A program made the translations under genes and the position numbers. Below are positions 1 through 9,945 of a DNA stretch of 64,000 bases, piece after piece. Location of the stretch: positions 1 to 64,000 of the forward strand of contig CAIXCY010000273.1 of NCBI GenBank assembly GCA_903918045.1. The letters are read 5' to 3'. The notes beneath the pieces were generated by a model. That model saw nothing but the letters and a program-made list of their open reading frames with translations. It was not told where the DNA came from and did no database searches. Position 1 is the stretch's first letter, and each line of letters starts with the position of its first letter. Source of the stretch: an uncultured Bacteroidia bacterium. GTDB taxonomy: Bacteria; Bacteroidota; Bacteroidia; Bacteroidales; Prolixibacteraceae.

Positions 1-1
1 A

Positions 2-1633
2 AAAGCCGAGGATTTAAGGGCACAAGTTCTTAAGATGTCGAAAAGGATTCGCCACCGTGGACCGGACTGGTCGGGGATATATTGCGGTTCAAAAGCAATT
101 ATTGCGCATGAAAGACTTTCGATTGTCGATCCTTCATCGGGAGGACAGCCACTGTACAGTAAAGACAGGAAACTTGTTTTAGGGGTAAACGGAGAAATCT
201 ACAATCACAGGGAGTTACGTAAACCGCTTGAAGATCATTATGAGTTCCTTACCGAATCAGACTGCGAAATTATTCTTGCACTTTATCGCGAAAAAGGGAT
301 CAATTTCCTTGAAGATCTTAACGGTATCTTTGCCTTCGTACTTTATGATGAAGAGAACGATTGCTACCTTGTAGCCAGGGACCATATTGGGATCATCCCT
401 TTATACATGGGCTGGGATGCAGACGGAACCGTGTATTTTGCCTCAGAGCTCAAAGCATTGGAAGGGACCTGCAAAAAAATCGAGGAGTTCCTGCCAGGGC
501 ATTATCTCTACAGTAAGGATGGGGTCATGACAAAATGGTACAGTCGTGAATGGACTGAATTTGAAACAGTTAAAGATAACAAATCAGATATTGATGTCCT
601 AAGAAAAGCGCTTGAGGATGCAGTTCACCGGCAATTGATGTCCGACGTACCTTATGGTGTTCTTCTTTCAGGAGGACTTGATTCCTCTGTAATTTCAGCT
701 ATTGCAAAGAAATATGCAGGGCGCAGGGTTGAAGATTCAGACACTCATGAAGCCTGGTGGCCTCAGCTCCACTCTTTCGCTGTTGGACTTATCGGGTCTC
801 CCGATTTAGCTGCAGCACAGAAAGTTGCAGATCATATCGGAACGGTTCACCATGAAGTGCACTTTACCGTTCAGGAAGGGCTTGATGCCTTACGTGATGT
901 AATTTACCATCTTGAAACATACGATGTAACAACGGTTCGTGCATCAACACCAATGTACCTGCTTTCCCGCATGATCAAATCGATGGGGGTAAAAATGGTA
1001 TTGTCGGGTGAAGGGGCAGATGAACTCTTTGGAGGATACCTTTATTTCCATAAAGCTCCCAATGCACAGGCATTTCATGAAGAGACTGTACGTAAGCTTA
1101 GCAAATTGCACCTTTACGACTGTTTAAGGGCGAATAAATCGCTCGCAGCGTGGGGAGTTGAAGGACGTGTCCCATTTCTTGACAAAGAATTTATGGATAT
1201 TGCAATGAGGCTAAATCCTACCGATAAAATGGCCATTGACGGGAAAATGGAAAAATGGATTCTGCGGAAGGCTTTTGAAGATTTTCTTCCTGAAAGCGTT
1301 GTTTGGCGTCAAAAAGAGCAGTTCTCTGATGGTGTCGGATATAACTGGATTGATTCACTAAAAGCGCTTACCGCTGAAAAAATTAGCGACGAACAAATGG
1401 CTAATGCGAAGTTCAGGTTTCCGATTAATACGCCGATGTCAAAAGAGGAGTATTTCTACCGTTCCATCTTCACCGAGCACTTCCCTTCGGATGCTGCAGC
1501 AAGTTGCGTACCGTCGGTACCATCAATTGCTTGTAGCACACCTGAAGCACTTGCATGGGATGCTTCGTTCCGTAATAATGCTGACCCTTCAGGCAGATCT
1601 ATGAAAAATGTTCATACACAGGCCTATAAATAA
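2..1633 (+). CDS. asnB: Asparagine synthase (glutamine-hydrolysing), 5' end truncated by window edge
   Basis: Frame is open from base 2 upstream of the listed ATG. GATase-II-like RHRGPDWSG, LGVNGEIYNH, and synthase motif LSGGLDSS, GEGADELFGGY. Confidence 0.95.
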   Translation, partial: KAEDLRAQVLKMSKRIRHRGPDWSGIYCGSKAIIAHERLSIVDPSSGGQPLYSKDRKLVLGVNGEIYNHRELRKPLEDHYEFLTESDCEIILALYREKGINFLEDLNGIFAFVLYDEENDCYLVARDHIGIIPLYMGWDADGTVYFASELKALEGTCKKIEEFLPGHYLYSKDGVMTKWYSREWTEFETVKDNKSDIDVLRKALEDAVHRQLMSDVPYGVLLSGGLDSSVISAIAKKYAGRRVEDSDTHEAWWPQLHSFAVGLIGSPDLAAAQKVADHIGTVHHEVHFTVQEGLDALRDVIYHLETYDVTTVRASTPMYLLSRMIKSMGVKMVLSGEGADELFGGYLYFHKAPNAQAFHEETVRKLSKLHLYDCLRANKSLAAWGVEGRVPFLDKEFMDIAMRLNPTDKMAIDGKMEKWILRKAFEDFLPESVVWRQKEQFSDGVGYNWIDSLKALTAEKISDEQMANAKFRFPINTPMSKEEYFYRSIFTEHFPSDAAASCVPSVPSIACSTPEALAWDASFRNNADPSGRSMKNVHTQAYK

Positions 1634-1686
1634 TGGTAAATGATTAATGATTAATGGTTAATGATTAATGATTAATGGTTAATGAT
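1631..1686. repeat. Tandem 7-bp repeat (TAATGRT x8, one degenerate copy) with 21-bp higher-order period
   Basis: taatggt aaatgat taatgat taatggt taatgat taatgat taatggt taatgat read directly; starts at the asnB stop codon. Confidence 0.9.
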
Positions 1687-1712
1687 TGAATATCAGAGAA
1701 CCTGATAAATAT

Positions 1713-1748
1713 AAAAGGTTAAAATGGCAGGTCCGTTTTAACCTTTTT
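1713..1748. terminator. Putative bidirectional terminator between convergent asnB and cdaA
   Basis: aaaaggttaaaa ... ttttaaccttttt inverted repeat with A and T runs on both sides. Confidence 0.7.
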
Positions 1749-1795
1749 CTTTGATGTTTAGATTGAAGATTGAGTCAGAAGATTTAAATATAAGG

Positions 1796-2575
1796 CTATT
1801 TATATCCCGATTCCAGGATTCTGAAAAGTTCCTCCATTGGTACATTTTCAACCAGTTCTCCACTGTAGGATGCTGAAATATGGCCGGTCTCTTCACTGAC
1901 AACAATAACATAGGCATCAGTCTGCTCCGAGAGGCCAATGGCAGCCCGGTGTCTTAAGCCAAGTATCGGGTTTATTTCAAGCTTTTGAGACAGGGGTAGA
2001 ATGCATCGGGCAGCCTTAATCCGGTTAAGGGTAATAACCATCGCTCCGTCGTGAAGTGGCGAATTTTTAAAAAAAATGCTTTTGATTAATTCAGGGGTGA
2101 TTGCAGCATCAATGATTTCTCCTGTTTCAACATACTCCTGCAGTTCACTCTCTCTGGCAAGTACGATTAATGCCCCGGTTCGGTTCTCTGACATCTGAAT
2201 ACATGCATCCACAATTGCATGAAGACTAGCCTCCGAAGCAAACTTAAACTGGCTTGAAAACAAATTCTCGAGTGAAAATCGGCGGTTTGCACGGTACCTG
2301 CTGCCCAGCATCAATAAAAACCTCCGCACCTCCTGCTGAAATACAATTATAATTGCAATTACCCCAACTCCGAAAAGTTGTCCAAGAATAGAGCCTAACA
2401 ACTCCATTTTTAATGACTTTACAACCAGCCAAACAACAAAAATGATGAATATTCCCATGAAGATATTAAAGGCAACAGTACCCTTAACCAATTTATAGAT
2501 CTCGTAGAAAATTATTGCAACAAGAAATATATCAATCACATCCAAAAACCTGACATGGATAAATAACTCTAGCAT
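1796..2575 (-). CDS. cdaA: Diadenylate cyclase (CdaA/DacA-type, membrane, DisA_N domain)
   Basis: N-terminal TM helices, then DGAMVI and LGLRHRAAIGLSEQTDA motifs of diadenylate cyclases. Confidence 0.92.
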   Translation of the reverse strand: MLELFIHVRFLDVIDIFLVAIIFYEIYKLVKGTVAFNIFMGIFIIFVVWLVVKSLKMELLGSILGQLFGVGVIAIIIVFQQEVRRFLLMLGSRYRANRRFSLENLFSSQFKFASEASLHAIVDACIQMSENRTGALIVLARESELQEYVETGEIIDAAITPELIKSIFFKNSPLHDGAMVITLNRIKAARCILPLSQKLEINPILGLRHRAAIGLSEQTDAYVIVVSEETGHISASYSGELVENVPMEELFRILESGYK

Positions 2576-3450
2576 TTAGCGCTGTTTTTTAATTTATCTA
2601 CTAATTTTATCGTCTCGAGAGCCTCTTTCACATCATGAACACGTAAAATGTCACAACCACCGGCTAAAGCCAAAGCATTCAAAACCGTGGTTCCATTCAG
2701 ACTTTTATCGGCAGTGATTTCCAGTTCTTTCCATATCATAGCCTTTCGTGATATGCCGACCAATACAGGCAGTTCAAAAATCCGGAATGCATCAAGGCGG
2801 TTAAGTAATTCAAAATTATGCGCTGCACTCTTTCCAAATCCAAATCCTGGATCAATCAGAATATCAGAAACGCCCAAAATTTTCAACTTTTGAACCTGCG
2901 CAGACAAAAAAAATATAACCTCTTTGACAACATCCTCATAAACCGGATTATTCTGCATCTTGTCACTTCTCCCCTTAGAGTGCATCAACAGGTAAGGAAG
3001 ATTTAAATAGGCAACCTTTTCAAACATCAAATCATCAAAGGTACCGCCTGATATATCGTTGATTATAAAGTCCCCAATTTGATCGTATACCTGCTGAACA
3101 ACTTCAGAACGATACGTATCAACAGAAAGTGAAACCGCAGGAAACTCCTTTTTAATCACTTTTACAGCAGGTAATAACCGGTACAGTTCTTCCTCCAGTG
3201 AGATCTCCATTGCCCCTGGACGAGTTGACATTGCACCTATATCAATGAATACTCCCCCCTCTTCAAGAATCTGGTTTGACCGTTTTAAAATTGACTTATC
3301 TGAATTATAAACTCCACCATCATAAAATGAATCGGGAGTGCAATTTAAAATTCCCATAACGACAGGTGAACTTAAATCAATCAGATCACCATTAAGGTTG
3401 ATTGTACTCTTTTTCTTATAAAAGCTTTTGTCGTTTTGGGTAAATAACAT
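2569..3450 (-). CDS. folP: Dihydropteroate synthase
   Basis: VMGILNCTPDSFYDGG, DIGAMSTRPGA, LIDPGFGFGK, RVHDVKEA motifs; 3' end overlaps the cdaA start. Confidence 0.95.
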   Translation of the reverse strand: MLFTQNDKSFYKKKSTINLNGDLIDLSSPVVMGILNCTPDSFYDGGVYNSDKSILKRSNQILEEGGVFIDIGAMSTRPGAMEISLEEELYRLLPAVKVIKKEFPAVSLSVDTYRSEVVQQVYDQIGDFIINDISGGTFDDLMFEKVAYLNLPYLLMHSKGRSDKMQNNPVYEDVVKEVIFFLSAQVQKLKILGVSDILIDPGFGFGKSAAHNFELLNRLDAFRIFELPVLVGISRKAMIWKELEITADKSLNGTTVLNALALAGGCDILRVHDVKEALETIKLVDKLKNSAKC

Positions 3451-3606
3451 TTTCGGTATTTTTCAATTAGAAGTGCCCTGAATCTGAATCACTGTAAGAA
3501 ATTAACAATCAAATAAATAAAGCAGAATAATCAGATTCGTTCCTGCCGGATTAAATACAAAAATAAGAATAAAAGTCACATCCATTCCCTAATTTTTAAT
3601 ACTTTT

Positions 3607-4161
3607 ATGGTTCAATTAGGAAATATGAATAAAACGAATGAACAGTTTGATCGGATCATAGCTATCTGCCACGAGGTTTTTATAAAGAAAATGAACGACT
3701 ATGGAACCGCATGGCGAATTCTGAGACTCAAATCGATGACCGATCAGATTTACATCAAGGCTCAAAGAATCAGAAGTATAGAAGAAAAAGGGATTGCAAA
3801 AATAGCAGAAGATGCGCGCGATGAATTTATCGGGATTATCAACTATTGCGCGATGGCGCTGATTCAGCTTGAACTGGGACCTTCAGATGATGAGCTTCCT
3901 GCAGATGTTACCGAGCAAAAATATATGGACAACCTTTTGAAGGCCAAACATCTGATGTTGGAAAAAAATCATGATTACGGCGAAGCATGGCGACAAATGA
4001 GAATCAGTTCATACACCGACCTGATCCTGATGAAGATAAAAAGAACTAAACAAATAGAAGATAATCAAGGTAAAACGATTATCTCAGAGGGTGTGGATGC
4101 CAATTACCTCGATATGATAAACTACGCCATATTTGGGCTCATTAAACTTGAATTTGAATAG
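3607..4161 (+). CDS. DUF1599 family protein (two tandem copies of the motif)
   Basis: Repeated NDYGTAWRILRLKSMTDQIYIKAQRIRSIEE / HDYGEAWRQMRISSYTDLILMKIKRTKQIED. Confidence 0.8.
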   Translation: MVQLGNMNKTNEQFDRIIAICHEVFIKKMNDYGTAWRILRLKSMTDQIYIKAQRIRSIEEKGIAKIAEDARDEFIGIINYCAMALIQLELGPSDDELPADVTEQKYMDNLLKAKHLMLEKNHDYGEAWRQMRISSYTDLILMKIKRTKQIEDNQGKTIISEGVDANYLDMINYAIFGLIKLEFE

Positions 4162-4162
4162 C

Positions 4163-5314
4163 ATGAAGAAAATAGGGCTTACAATAGCCAGATGGGCAGT
4201 AGGGATTTTATTTCTTTTTTCAGGAATTGCAAAAGGGATAGACCCTGTTGGATTTGAATATAAACTGAGTGATTATATCGATGCACTTCAGCTTAAAATA
4301 CTTGACATACTGGTTACTCCGGGTGCATTCTTACTCCCCTTTGCAGAATTTCTAATAGGAATAACATTGTTAACCGGCATTCTGATCAGGATTTCGACCA
4401 AGGTAGCTTTAGGTTTCATGCTTATTTTTACCCCTCTTACCCTTTACATTGCTTTAAAGAACCCGGTTACTGACTGTGGCTGTTTTGGCGACGCCCTCGT
4501 AATCACAAATTGGGAAACTTTTTACAAAAATGTAGTGCTGATTATTTTGGTTGTTTTACTGCTTTTAAACCGAAAGAGCCTCGGTTTTCTAATCTCGTTA
4601 ACATTCCGAAAAATCATATTTTTGATAGTGTTGATAAGCTATATTTTGGTTGTTTCATGGTCCTTGCGTCATGAACCTATCCTGGATTTCAGGCCCTATA
4701 AAATCGGAGTTAACATTCCCGAGGGGATGACAATCCCTCAAGGTGCTCCAACGGATGTTTATCAGAACAGCTATTTATACAAAAACAAATTTTCGAAGGA
4801 GGTTAAAAAATTTGGTGATCACGATTTTCCATGGCAGGATACCCTCCATTGGAAATTTGAATCAATGGATCGTCCTTTGCTGGTAAAAAAAGGTTATCGT
4901 CCGCCAATCCATGATTTTTCCATACAAACAATTGATCAACAAAATGTTACAGACAACTATCTGCATGATTCAATTCATACGTTTTTCGTAATTACCTACG
5001 ATTTGGAGAAATCAAGTCATGAAAAGCAAAAAGAACTTAATCTGCTTGCAAACTGGGCCAAACAAAAAGGATTCAGGTTTATTGGTCTTACTTCAACATC
5101 CGGAGAGGGATTAAGAAACTATCAACTTGAACAAAAACCCACGTATGATATTTTATTTACCGACCAGACAACCCTAAAAACGATTATCCGTTCCAATCCG
5201 GGTCTGATTTTGCTGCGTAAAGGGACAATTTTAGGAAAATGGGCAGAGGCGGATTTCCCTTCCCCTTCAAAAGCTGAGGCATATATCAATGCACAAACCA
5301 CTAATCTCAAATGA
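4163..5314 (+). CDS. DoxX/MauE-like membrane protein with periplasmic thioredoxin-like C-terminal region
   Basis: Hydrophobic N-terminal half with DCGCFGDAL motif; the start is placed at MKKIGLTIARW because the track start at 4133 overlaps the upstream gene. Confidence 0.75.
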   Translation: MKKIGLTIARWAVGILFLFSGIAKGIDPVGFEYKLSDYIDALQLKILDILVTPGAFLLPFAEFLIGITLLTGILIRISTKVALGFMLIFTPLTLYIALKNPVTDCGCFGDALVITNWETFYKNVVLIILVVLLLLNRKSLGFLISLTFRKIIFLIVLISYILVVSWSLRHEPILDFRPYKIGVNIPEGMTIPQGAPTDVYQNSYLYKNKFSKEVKKFGDHDFPWQDTLHWKFESMDRPLLVKKGYRPPIHDFSIQTIDQQNVTDNYLHDSIHTFFVITYDLEKSSHEKQKELNLLANWAKQKGFRFIGLTSTSGEGLRNYQLEQKPTYDILFTDQTTLKTIIRSNPGLILLRKGTILGKWAEADFPSPSKAEAYINAQTTNLK

Positions 5315-5374
5315 ACAAAAAGTTAAATCATTGATTTGACTCACAGCACTGTTTCAGACTTTGCCATTAAGTTT

Positions 5375-5382
5375 TATCTTTG
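5375..5382 (+). promoter_or_regulatory. Bacteroidota -7 box TATCTTTG upstream of tpiA
   Basis: Exact match to TAnnTTTG 56 bp before the tpiA ATG. Confidence 0.5.
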
Positions 5383-5438
5383 CAATTCAAATGTACCGAT
5401 TAAGCTTTTAATTCATAATTTTTTAAATTATCAGGGTA

Positions 5439-6197
5439 ATGAGAAAGAAAATTGTAGCCGGAAACTGGAAATGTAACACGACCGTTAAGGAAGGTGTTGA
5501 ACTGGCAAAAAGTGTAAATGAACTTGTTTTAACTCAAGGTGCAAAGGATGTGGTTGTTGTTCTTGGCACACCTTTCACACATCTGACCAGCGTGGTAGAT
5601 GCAGTTGATGGTGCACGGATTAATATTGCATCCCAAAATTGTGCTGCCGTTGCAAAGGGTGCCTATACCGGAGAAGTTTCGGCCTCAATGGTAAAATCAA
5701 CAGGTGCAACCTATGTTATTATTGGTCATTCCGAAAGGCGTGAATACTATCATGAAACCAGTGAAACACTGAATAAAAAGGTGGCATTAACTCTTGAGCA
5801 GGAATTGACACCAATCTATTGCTGCGGTGAAGCTTTGTCTATCCGCGAAGCCGGAACACAAAATCAATTTGTAAAACAGCAGCTTGACGAGACAATCTTT
5901 CTTTTACCTGCAGAGCAAATACTTAAACTGGTTATTGCTTACGAACCAATCTGGGCTATTGGAACCGGAGTAACTGCTTCTACACAACAAGCTCAGGATA
6001 TGCTAGCATTTATCCGGGGCTTAATTGCTTCCAAATACAGTAAAGAAGTTGCAGAAGAGATTTCAATTCTTTACGGAGGTTCATGCAGCCCGGCCAATGC
6101 AAACGAACTCTTCAGTCAGCCTGACATCGACGGTGGACTTATCGGAGGAGCTTCTCTGAAAGGTGCCGATTTCCTGTCGATAATTAACGCCTATTAA
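5439..6197 (+). CDS. tpiA: Triose-phosphate isomerase
   Basis: MRKKIVAGNWKCN, IGHSERREYYHE, YEPIWAIGTG, YGGSCSPANA. Confidence 0.98.
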   Translation: MRKKIVAGNWKCNTTVKEGVELAKSVNELVLTQGAKDVVVVLGTPFTHLTSVVDAVDGARINIASQNCAAVAKGAYTGEVSASMVKSTGATYVIIGHSERREYYHETSETLNKKVALTLEQELTPIYCCGEALSIREAGTQNQFVKQQLDETIFLLPAEQILKLVIAYEPIWAIGTGVTASTQQAQDMLAFIRGLIASKYSKEVAEEISILYGGSCSPANANELFSQPDIDGGLIGGASLKGADFLSIINAY

Positions 6198-6238
6198 TTG
6201 CTGATTACCAAAACAATAAAGGATTATATATATTTATG

Positions 6239-6271
6239 GAGTGGATGGGAAGCCCTATCCACTCTTTTTTT
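6239..6271 (+). terminator. Rho-independent terminator after tpiA
   Basis: gagtggatgggaagccctatccactc followed by ttttttt. Confidence 0.85.
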
Positions 6272-6342
6272 ATCCGGTGAATCAAATCCTGTCTTAGTTT
6301 GTTACCTTTAAAAAGAAATTATAATCCTTAAGAATAATAGTC

Positions 6343-9003
6343 ATGACCTTACGCTTAAGATTAGCCATATCATTTGTTTTACTATTATTTACAGGATTAT
6401 CAGCGTATTCACATAGCCTAAAAGGTTCCATTAAAGGGAAAGATGGCACCCCGATCCCCTTTGCCACTGTTTTTATCAAAGAGATTTCTTTAGGAACTAC
6501 AACCAATGACGAAGGGAAATTTGACCTGAATCTCCCGTTCGGCACTTATACAGCCAATTTTAGAAGCTTAGGATTTATTCCTAAGGTTGAAACAATTACG
6601 CTGACAAAAAAAACAACCGAACTTGAAGTAATCCTCGAGGAGCAAATCATTCAGATTAATCAGGTGGATATCCATTCAGGTGAGGAAGATCCAGCATATG
6701 CCATCATGAGGAAAGTTATCGGATTATCCTATGTCCATCTTAACCAGGTTAATTCTTTTAATGCAGATGTCTACATCCGGGGAACTGTTAAGTTTGAAAA
6801 AATACCGGGGTTAATTCGCAATCAACTCAAAAAAAAGGGAATTGATATAAAATCAGGAGATATACTTGTTAATGAAACGGTCAGCCGGATAAGCTTTCAC
6901 GCTCCCGATAAATATGATCAGCAAATCATTTCGATCAATTCCAGTTTTCCAAAAATTGTTGAGTTTTCGGTTGAGGATTACCTTGGAACAAGCCTTTACC
7001 AGGACAATATAAATATCCTCTTTTCACCGATCGGAAAGAATGCCTTTTCATATTATAATTTCAGGTACGAAGGTTTTCAGCAGGAAGGGAAATATACGGT
7101 AAACAAAATTAAAGTTATTCCAAAGCGGAAAAGCAAACAACTCCTTGAAGGTTATATCTATATCATTGAGGATTTATGGTGTCTGAACAAAGCTGATCTA
7201 AGTTTCGGAACACCTTTTGGTGATGTTAGCTTCCGGCTTGTCTTCGATGAAGTTCTTCCTGGAGTCTGGTTGCCTGCGGGTCACGATTACAATTTTGAAG
7301 GAGGCATGATGGGGGTTAAAGGAACCGCTAAGTTCATTGCATCCATAAAATACAATAATCTGAATCCCAACAGCCAGGTTCTTGCAATGATCGGAATTCA
7401 ACCCCGGAAACCGGATAAAGAAGGGGCGGAAAATAGTCATTCGACTCAATCAATTAAAGCGAATAAGCCACTACCGGGGAATAAGAAGGAACTCAAGATT
7501 GCTCATTTGCTTGATAAAGAAAAACTAACCAATAGAGATATGACAAAGCTGTCACGATTGATGGCCCAGCAGGTTAATGGCCGTAAACCAGATTCTTTGA
7601 AATCACTGGAGGTTAAAGATAAGGTCAAAGTATCCATCGAAAAGGAGGCTAATAACCGGGATAACCACTATTGGTCACAAATGCGTCCGATCCCTCTTTC
7701 AATGGGTGAAATAAACAGCTTCAGCAAACGGGATTCAATCGCGGAAAAACAAAAAAAAATCGTTCCTGATTCAACTTCGGTAGTCAGCCATAAAAGAAAC
7801 TACGGTATTCTGAACCCCTTGTTTTTCGGAATCAGACGTCCGATTATTGATTCCACCTATAGTTTTAAATATGATGGTTTAATCTCAACAAAACGAATCA
7901 GTTTCAATGCTGCAGATGGCTGGAAGGTTGCACAAAGTATCGATATCACAAAAAATTATGGTCCTGGAAATTCATTAAAAGTGACCCCCTTTGTTGCCTA
8001 TGCCATAAACAGGGAAGCGCTTCTTGCAACCGGAATGATTAATTATACCTATGCTCCGGTAAAAAGGGGATCATTTAACCTCTCAGGAGGGAAAAATACA
8101 GTTGATTTTAATCCACCCTCAGATGTCGTACATCCTTTTATCAATTCCATAGCCTCATTATTTTACAAGGAGAACTTCGGCAGATTCTATGAAAGCCGTT
8201 TTGTCAATTTCTCCAATGCCATTGATCTGGCGAATGGTATCGTATTTAACGCCACTTTTAAATGGAGTGACAACAAACAATTGCAAAACTCTACCAATTT
8301 TTCTTTTTTCAAGAAGGATGAAATTTATAAGCCAAATAGTCCGGTGAATGGGGAACTAACCAATAAATCAATTGAAAACCAGATCAATACTGTTACCGCA
8401 ATAAAAATTGAATTTACGCCACATTATTTTTACAGAGTCAGTCATGGAGCTAAAGTAATGTTACATTCTGATTATCCGACATTCTATCTTGAGTATCGGA
8501 AAGGGATAAAAAACTTACTATCAAGCACTTCAGATTTCGATTTCCTGGGTGCGGGTCTTCAGTATTTAAAGGAATGGAGTCCAACATCGAGTATTGCAGC
8601 GGCAATAGACGGAGGGTGGTTCCCAAACAATACCTCAATTCACTTTTCTGATTTTGCACATGCGCTTACTCAAACCAGTCCTGTCCTGTTAAGAGAGTAT
8701 CGGCATGCCTTCTTTCTTCCCGGGTATTACTCCTTAAGTACTTCTGACAAGTTTGTTAAAGCGCACTTATCTATTCGGGCCCCTTATATTGCGCTAAAAT
8801 ATTTACCCGGTTTAAGCAATACCCTCTGGCGCGAAATGGTATGGTGCAGTTACTATTCAACACCTGCTAAACCTAATTACATTGAAGTTGGATACACCCT
8901 TCTGGAGGTACTTTTATCTGCCAATATTGGGACCTATGCGGGATTTGATAATGGGAAATTCAACAGTATTGGCTTTAATCTGGCATTTAGAATATCATAT
9001 TAA
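6343..9003 (+). CDS. Outer-membrane protein with carboxypeptidase-regulatory-like domain and DUF5686-type barrel
   Basis: Signal peptide, LKGSIKGKDGTPIPFATVFIKEISLGTTTNDEGKF regulatory-like domain, long beta-rich C-terminus ending in aromatic ISY. Confidence 0.8.
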   Translation: MTLRLRLAISFVLLLFTGLSAYSHSLKGSIKGKDGTPIPFATVFIKEISLGTTTNDEGKFDLNLPFGTYTANFRSLGFIPKVETITLTKKTTELEVILEEQIIQINQVDIHSGEEDPAYAIMRKVIGLSYVHLNQVNSFNADVYIRGTVKFEKIPGLIRNQLKKKGIDIKSGDILVNETVSRISFHAPDKYDQQIISINSSFPKIVEFSVEDYLGTSLYQDNINILFSPIGKNAFSYYNFRYEGFQQEGKYTVNKIKVIPKRKSKQLLEGYIYIIEDLWCLNKADLSFGTPFGDVSFRLVFDEVLPGVWLPAGHDYNFEGGMMGVKGTAKFIASIKYNNLNPNSQVLAMIGIQPRKPDKEGAENSHSTQSIKANKPLPGNKKELKIAHLLDKEKLTNRDMTKLSRLMAQQVNGRKPDSLKSLEVKDKVKVSIEKEANNRDNHYWSQMRPIPLSMGEINSFSKRDSIAEKQKKIVPDSTSVVSHKRNYGILNPLFFGIRRPIIDSTYSFKYDGLISTKRISFNAADGWKVAQSIDITKNYGPGNSLKVTPFVAYAINREALLATGMINYTYAPVKRGSFNLSGGKNTVDFNPPSDVVHPFINSIASLFYKENFGRFYESRFVNFSNAIDLANGIVFNATFKWSDNKQLQNSTNFSFFKKDEIYKPNSPVNGELTNKSIENQINTVTAIKIEFTPHYFYRVSHGAKVMLHSDYPTFYLEYRKGIKNLLSSTSDFDFLGAGLQYLKEWSPTSSIAAAIDGGWFPNNTSIHFSDFAHALTQTSPVLLREYRHAFFLPGYYSLSTSDKFVKAHLSIRAPYIALKYLPGLSNTLWREMVWCSYYSTPAKPNYIEVGYTLLEVLLSANIGTYAGFDNGKFNSIGFNLAFRISY

Positions 9004-9014
9004 TTTTAATTTCA

Positions 9015-9857
9015 ATGGAATACACGAAAACAAGCTGGAAAATCGATCCTGATTCAGAGATCAACAGGGAGATATTAGTTGCAAATCTCGGAAACATAGG
9101 TTATGAAAGCTTTACCGAAACAGGTGAATATATCGAAGCTTATATTGTGTCCCGGGATTTTTCGCAGGAAGGGCTTTCGGATCTTTTCCCGGAAGATTTC
9201 ACCCTTTTTAAGAGTTCATACACTTACGAAATTATTCCGGATCAAAACTGGAATGAGGTTTGGGAGAAAAATTATTTTCAGCCCTTAATGATTGCCGACC
9301 GATGTTTAATACGTGCTCCTTTTCATACTGATTATCCTAAGGCTGAATATGAACTTATAATTGAACCAGCGATGGCATTTGGAACCGGAAATCATGAAAC
9401 GACCAGTCTGATGATCTCCGCGATATTAAATCAGGATCTGATAGGAAAGAGCGTTCTAGACATGGGGTGCGGTACAGGAATTCTAAGTATTCTGGCCTCA
9501 CAACGGGGGGCAGAATCGATTACAGGAATCGACATCGACAGGTGGGCTATAAACAGTACAATCGAAAATGCAGCTATAAACGGCATTAAAAACCTGCAAA
9601 TAATTGAGGGTGGCGTGGAAGCAATCCCGCAGAAAACATTTGATATTATTTATGCCAATATCCAGCGAAACATTCTTTTAAAGGATATGCCAGGATATGT
9701 AAACGCCTTAAAAACGGGGGGTGAACTGATTATGAGCGGATTTTATATATCAGACCTCGAATCAATCAAATCCCGGGCTGAGGAGTTGGGAATACAATTC
9801 TTGAGATCTGATCAAAACAATACCTGGGTAGCTGCACAATTTATACGTATAAATTAA
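9015..9857 (+). CDS. prmA: Ribosomal protein L11 methyltransferase
   Basis: AFGTGNHETTSLM, VLDMGCGTGILSILA, YANIQRNILL. Confidence 0.93.
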   Translation: MEYTKTSWKIDPDSEINREILVANLGNIGYESFTETGEYIEAYIVSRDFSQEGLSDLFPEDFTLFKSSYTYEIIPDQNWNEVWEKNYFQPLMIADRCLIRAPFHTDYPKAEYELIIEPAMAFGTGNHETTSLMISAILNQDLIGKSVLDMGCGTGILSILASQRGAESITGIDIDRWAINSTIENAAINGIKNLQIIEGGVEAIPQKTFDIIYANIQRNILLKDMPGYVNALKTGGELIMSGFYISDLESIKSRAEELGIQFLRSDQNNTWVAAQFIRIN

Positions 9858-9945
9858 TCCTAAAGTATTAAACATAAGCGTTTTAAACTAATAAAATACT
9901 CTTTGATTAACCATTGTCCTTTGTCGGTATTGGCACATGAGGATT

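Noticed and set aside
1738-1938. 66-aa minus ORF overlapping cdaA 3' end
   Set aside because: Out-of-frame overlap with cdaA and the terminator hairpin; not credible.
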